Source: Zingiber officinale (Eukaryota > Streptophyta > Magnoliopsida > Zingiberales > Zingiberaceae). Taken from it: 64,000 bases of DNA. The notes beneath the pieces are model-generated. The model was not told the origin of the DNA. It saw nothing but the letters and a program-made list of their open reading frames with translations, and made no database searches. The position numbers and the translations under genes were made by a program. Every line of letters starts with the position of its first letter. The stretch's first letter is position 1. The stretch lies in the NCBI RefSeq assembly GCF_018446385.1, contig NC_056005.1, positions 95,649,171-95,713,170 of the forward strand, written 5' to 3'. Below, piece by piece: positions 58,650-64,000 of this stretch.

Positions 58650-61600
58650 TATGCTTATCACTTTTCCATAGTTATGACTTTACCTCCTAAAGTAAACACA
58701 AAACACCGAGGTTGACTTATTATTGTCCTTATCCGATTGGAAGTCAAAATCCGTGTAACCCACAGGGACCAAATTAACTGCCTTGTAAGCTAGCATATAA
58801 TCTCTAGCCCCTCTAAGGTACTTTAATATATGCTTTACTGCAATCCAATGTCCTTGTCTAGGGTTACTTTGATATCTGCTAACTATGCCCTTGGCAAAAC
58901 AGATTTCTGATCTCGTGCATAGCATACATTAGGTTGTCTAACTGCCGAAGCATAAAGAACTGCCTACATGTTCTCAATCTCCTTTGATGTCATCGGAGAC
59001 ATCTCTTTAGATAAAGATACTCCATGCTTAAAAGGTAAGAAACCTGTCGAGGAATTTTGCATGCTTAAAACGAGCAAGGATTTTCTGATGTATCAAGCTT
59101 GGGATAAGTAAAATATATTTTTTCTTTCGATCCCTTATTACTTTGATCTCAAAAATATATACATTCTCCCAAGTCCTTAATATCGAATTATTTGGACAAT
59201 TATACCCTAACTTCTGACAACATTTTGATATTGTTTCCAACTACCAAAAATGTTATCTACGTATGGTACAAGAAATACCACCATGTTTCCATCACACCTT
59301 TTGTATACACAAAACTTATCTGTTTACTCAATAAATCCATAGGTCTGGATTACTTTGATAAACCGGATGTTCCAAGACCTTGAAGCTTTGCCTCAGTCCA
59401 TAGACTGTTTGAGCCTGCACACAAGATGCTCTTAGCCCTTTGCAATGAACCCTTCTGGTTGCTTTATATGGATGCTTTCATCAAGACTTCCATTAAGGAA
59501 TGCTGTCTTGACATCCACTTGCCAAATAGATAAAAGAATCCGAATAGACTTAAGCATGACTACCAGTGAAAAAGTTTCCTTTTTCATCAAGCCTTGCTTT
59601 GAAAGTTACTACCTTCCTTTCTATCCCTCTTTTCCTATTATTGACCTTTTTACACCCAAAGGCTTTTACACCATTTGGTGGTTCTACAAGCTTCCAGATT
59701 TTATTAGAATACATATATTCTAATTCTATTATTCATTACTCTTTGCCAAGATGCTTGCATCTTTATCTTGGAGTACTTTATCATATGACCGGAGATCAGG
59801 TTCATGTCCTCCAGGGATCGAATCCAAAACCTCTCCCAAAACATGAACCTATTTAGGTTGCCTAACAACCCTCCCACTACGACAAGGTACTTTCTGCAAT
59901 TGTGTATTATTTGTGATACGTGTTGCAGTTTTCTTGTGGTATCTCATCTTGTACAGTTGGTACTAGGTTAGACATGTCCTTTATTATTTCCTTAAGAACA
60001 AATTTACTTATGAGCACGTGGTTCATTATATAGTCCTTTTCTAAAAATCAGTCATTGATGCTAACAATGACCTTCTGATTTTTAAGACTATAAACCTACT
60101 TTTGTTTATCTAGGATAACTTACAAACAAGTGAACTCCTATCCAACTTATCATTGTCTCTCTATAACATATGTGCTGGATTTCCTGAATCCGAATAGGTT
60201 TTCACCTATTCAGCAATTCTATATGAGTAGAGAGTTCTAACTTGGAAGGTACTATGTTCACTTTCGTTTTCAGAGTTTATCCTTAAAACAAATTTGGTAA
60301 TTTTCTGAATAACTCATCATCTATCTAATTATTCCATAAGAGTCCTTTACCTTCTTTCTACTACACCATTCTGTTGGGGTGTACCAGATGCAGTTAGTTG
60401 GGATTGAAATCCAACTACTGATAAGTGACTCCTAAAATCTCTCAAGAGGTACTTGCCACTACGATATTCCATAGTGACTTTTTACTTTAACATTTCTCCG
60501 CATCAACCTTGTACTCTTTGAACTAATCAAAGTACTTAGTCTTGCGGTACATTAAGTAAATTTATTTGTATCTTGAATAGTTGTCTATAAAATAGACAAA
60601 ATATTCAATACTACCTCTTGTCTGGATAGTCATAGGATCGCACAAATCAGAATGAACCGTTTTCAACATATCTTTGACTCCATACCCCTCAGACTTAAAA
60701 GCTTCTTGGTTATTTTCATTCCAAGTAAGACTCGCAGGTTGGAAAGATTTCCACTACTAATGAACCCAAAAGTTCATCAGCTACCAATGAATCCTACTCA
60801 AGTATAACCTAGCTTTAGATGCCAAAGATATAATTGGTTCATTTCTAAAGGTTGCTTTCTCTTAAAATTAGAAGATGTGTTACTAATTTCCATTTGTTGC
60901 ATCGTGGGAGTTATTGGATTATAAATTGTCAACCATCATACCAGAATAGATAACTTCCCTATTTTTCTTGATAACAACTTTGTTATCAAAATAGACACAA
61001 TATCTATAATAGTTTAGAAACTGAAATCAGGTTCTTTCTAAACTTGGTACGTAAAGACAATTACTTAAAATCCATATTTTATTCTTATCAAAAGATAAAC
61101 ATCTCCCACTGCAATACCACTTTTACAGAAGTGCCCATGTGGACGGTGATTTACCTTTCATTTAGTTGTCGGGTTTCCTGGAACCCTGCAATGAATTGCA
61201 GACATGATTAATGACATCTTGTATCTACACTCCAGGTTCTGGTAGATAACACCACTAGACATGTTTCAACTAATGAATTAAATACACCTAAATTGTTCTT
61301 AGTTCTAAGAAGATCTACCTTAATGTCCAAGTCCTATTTCCAATCATTACAATTGGGACTACTAAGTCTTTTCTATAGTATGACTACTAGGGATTGACAA
61401 ACATCCTAAGAATCACAAAAATATTTGGTCAAGATCAACTCCTTAAAATCTCCATGAATTTTGTGTATACAAAATCGAAGAGGAGATTTTATTCATTAAT
61501 TTTATTATCTCGTCAACTTTACTTTATGACGAATAAAATTAATAGTTGATCTGTCTTTGATCAAATATTTGGTCAAAACTCTTTGAATTTAAAATAACAT

Positions 61601-62300
61601 TGATTCCTCAAACAATATTATTTAAATTCACCAACACCTCAAACACCGTGAATTTTGCATGCCACGTTAGTGTGGACGTATACAAATTCATCATTTGTAA
61701 AAGGAGGGTTTTACCCATTGACTATCTTGTCAATATAACTTTTTGACAAATAAAATTACCTCAAACACCATGAATCTTGTATGCCACGTTAGTGTGGACG
61801 TATACAAATTCAAACATTTGTAAGAGGGGTTTATTAATTCATTATATTGCCAATCTAGTTTTATGACAAATCAATAGTTGGTTTCCCTTTGGTCACACAA
61901 GTGATAGTAGTGACTCCGTTGGGGAGGATACTATTAAATGTGTCTAAGTGTATACCATTACTTGACACTAAGTCCATTAATAAGATTATGCCTCTTCCGT
62001 TGGGGAAGATCACACGCTCTTAATTAACTTCCTATAGTCATCCAAAATTGGAAATCTATTCTAGTGATCCACAAACAAGCTCATCCGTTATGGAGGAAGG
62101 CACTCAGAGCCAACGCGCAAGCTTGTTTGCATCACTTACAAACCAGTAATGGAGACCATGGGATTTACTTAAAAATCCCTCTCCCACTTAGTTATTTATA
62201 AATGAGGAATTTTAACTATGCTAGCCTACTAAATATGTAAACTAACATGCACACACAACACAATATAAAAGCAATAAATAGAAAATCTAATTTTCAACTA
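58650..62300 (-). pseudogene. Ty1/copia pol remnant (integrase, reverse transcriptase, RNase H)
   Basis: Read on -: integrase text near 60,360-60,620 (SGTPQQNGVVER at about 60,370-60,400); reverse transcriptase near 59,440-59,540 (VDVKTAFLNGSLDE); active-site region near 59,250 reading YVDN where YVDD is expected; RNase H at 58,680-58,925 (YQSNPRQGHWIAVKHILKYL). Stops and frameshifts occur throughout. Near 61,630-61,815 a segment containing GCCACGTTAGTGTGGACGTA is tandemly duplicated (period about 123 bp). Confidence 0.82.
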
Positions 62301-62843
62301 TTATGGCTTTTATCTCTTGTTGTCCTCCGTGTGTTATCATCCCAAGCTGCTGCCATATTTGGCCACTGCCACCGGGTCTAGCTGTCGCATCCATCTTGCT
62401 CCTAGTTCCGCTGCGCCTCTGGTCCTTAGAAGGTTCCACGCTTTGCAAGATTCGATCCGCGACATAAATAGAATTTTACATTTTGATCCTTTATTCCTCG
62501 AAGGAATATACATGTAAACTAGATCGAACATAAAATAAAATTTACATCCATCGATCCTATATTCCATAAAAGGAATGTACATGTATCTAGATCAAAAATA
62601 AAATCCTAATATAACTAAATACAGCTCCTGCTGTATTTTAATACAATCATGCACATACATATAAATGCCCTTGACATGTCCAAGGGTCCAATCACACACA
62701 TAAAACTATAAGCCATAATAGTTGGATCCTGCATCCACAAAGTTAGCACATCCTACTATTATCCTGCCTAAATTATGTATGACATGTGCATAATTAAACT
62801 AATACCAAATACACAGAGGCAAAACCCTAGCTCTGATACCAAT

Positions 62844-64000
62844 TGTTGGTTGCTACTCGGAAAACCTAGAGGTTCCACTGTACAAAAATTTTGTACAAAG
62901 GTCTGAACCCTTTCCTAGCTACCATATGTTCTTTTAAATTAAATTTTGGATCGCCTGCGGAACTTAACACGTTTGATCCAAAACTTAATCTATTCGTTCT
63001 TTTAGGTTTTGACTTGGGTCTCCTGCGGAACTTAACACGTTCGACCCAAATCACCTTAAGTTATTAATTCCATTAAATATTAATTTCCATAATCGGTTCC
63101 CAGTACTGACGTGGCGAGGCACATGGCCTTCTTGGATATGGGAGCAACCACCACCGACTAGACAAAACCTTTTATAGAAAGCTAATATTTAATTTCCTAA
63201 AATAACTTTAGGTTAACCGAAAAGAACAATCAAATCACAAGGAAAAGAAAAAACAAAAGAACACAACATCGAAAAACATATTCGAAATTCTAGAATCGTA
63301 AGCCTCTTGTATTTGGTATTATTTCCAAAAATAACTAGTATGATGCGGAAAGAAAAATTACTAGTTATACCTTTTAGAAAGACCTCTTGATCTTCTACCG
63401 TATTCCTCTTCTAACCTCGGACGTTGTGTGGGTAACGATCTTCCGAGATGAGAAACCACCAACCACCTTCTTCTCCTCCTAGCTAGGTTCGGCCACAAAA
63501 AGCTTAACCAAGGATGAAGAACAAAATACCAACCATGCTCCAAGAGATGCTAGCTTTCTCTCCTTCTTCTTCTTCTCCAAGTAGTATCCGGCCGCCACAA
63601 GAGCTCCAAGCCTTTGAGAGTTTCGGCCACCACAAAGAGGGAGAGAGGAAGAGGATGGCTGACCACTCCAAGGAATAAAAGAGGGAGAGAAATAATAGAG
63701 GTTGTTTCATGAAGGCACCCTCACCCCTTCTTTTATATTCCTTGGCCTAGGCAAATTAGGAAATTTAATTACAATAAAATTTCCTCAATTTCCTTGACAT
63801 GATTTAATTGAGAAAAATAAAATAAAATTTCCCCAATTGAAATCTTATGGCCGGCCACATTAATGAAATCAAATTGGACAAGTTTCAATCAACAATTAAA
63901 ACTTCCTAATTTGTTTCCGGAAATTTTAAAAAATAAAATCTCTTCATGGTTGATAAAAAGGAAATTTCTATAATTTTAATTTTACAACATGTGAATAATT
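62844..64000 (-). repeat. Copia LTR, second copy, truncated by the window end
   Basis: Starts TGTTGGTTGCTACTCGG and follows 55859 onward almost base for base, with minor substitutions and a shorter CTT tract. Confidence 0.9.

Larger units (their letters stand above)
55859..64000 (-). mobile_element. Ty1/copia retrotransposon, minus orientation, runs off the window
   Basis: Left LTR 55859-58246 (3' LTR of the minus element), PPT just right of it (complement of ATCTCCCACTT), decayed pol 58,650 to about 62,300, PBS 62830-62841 (GCTCTGATACCA), and right LTR from 62844 to the window end. LTR ends are TGTTGG...CCAACA. The left flank GATCG (55854-55858) is the expected TSD, but its partner is not in view. 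Confidence 0.9.

Overview
This is a plant nuclear window. The genes have GT-AG introns, the transposons belong to plant families (CACTA/En-Spm with Ptta and Ulp1-like domains, Ty1/copia, Ty3/gypsy), and the Ctf4 homologue lacks an HMG box. A GC-rich first exon followed by AT-rich introns suggests a monocot. The retroelement style recalls Zingiberales, but that is inference and not established here.

Gene-rich left part (about 1-17,000, all genes on +). (1) A split gene for an atypical short-chain dehydrogenase/Rossmann protein (At5g15910/At5g10730-like), exons traceable from 1897 to 5090. (2) A complete 12-exon gene for the replisome hub WDHD1/Ctf4 (5892-9938, 968 aa). Its short upstream region carries E2F-type boxes, and a 28-codon uORF ends on the main start codon. 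(3) A complete 7-exon bHLH transcription factor gene of the bHLH49/62/78 (CIB-like) group (14561-16719, 474 aa). The spacers hold simple repeats, a 24-G tract and two small tandem duplications.

Right part (about 19,500-64,000): nested transposons, resolved here to base level by LTR ends, primer-binding sites, polypurine tracts and target-site duplications (TSDs). Stack 1: a degenerate copia gag is split by a solo LTR (TSD GTCAG), which is split by a gag-only LTR element, TR-GAG 'A' (TSD TATTA). Stack 2: a second, older gag-only element, 'B' (5' LTR at 31636), is split by a 9.6-kb CACTA transposon (TSD TTC), by a rearranged Ty3/gypsy derivative (TSD GCTTC), and in its 3' LTR by a copia element that runs off the window.

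Most unusual signals: (a) arrays of 10-12-bp-stem, 4-nt-loop hairpins with an invariant ATCGATC core and covarying outer stem bases, in both gag-only elements, in LTRs and internal DNA; (b) three tandem tRNA-like modules with A and B boxes exactly 32 nt apart inside a gypsy LTR; (c) a CACTA element lacking a DDE transposase but carrying a Ptta/Ulp1-like gene, a captured calcium-dependent protein kinase exon fragment and a promoter-plus-signal-peptide-like fragment; (d) the E2F/uORF arrangement at the Ctf4 gene.
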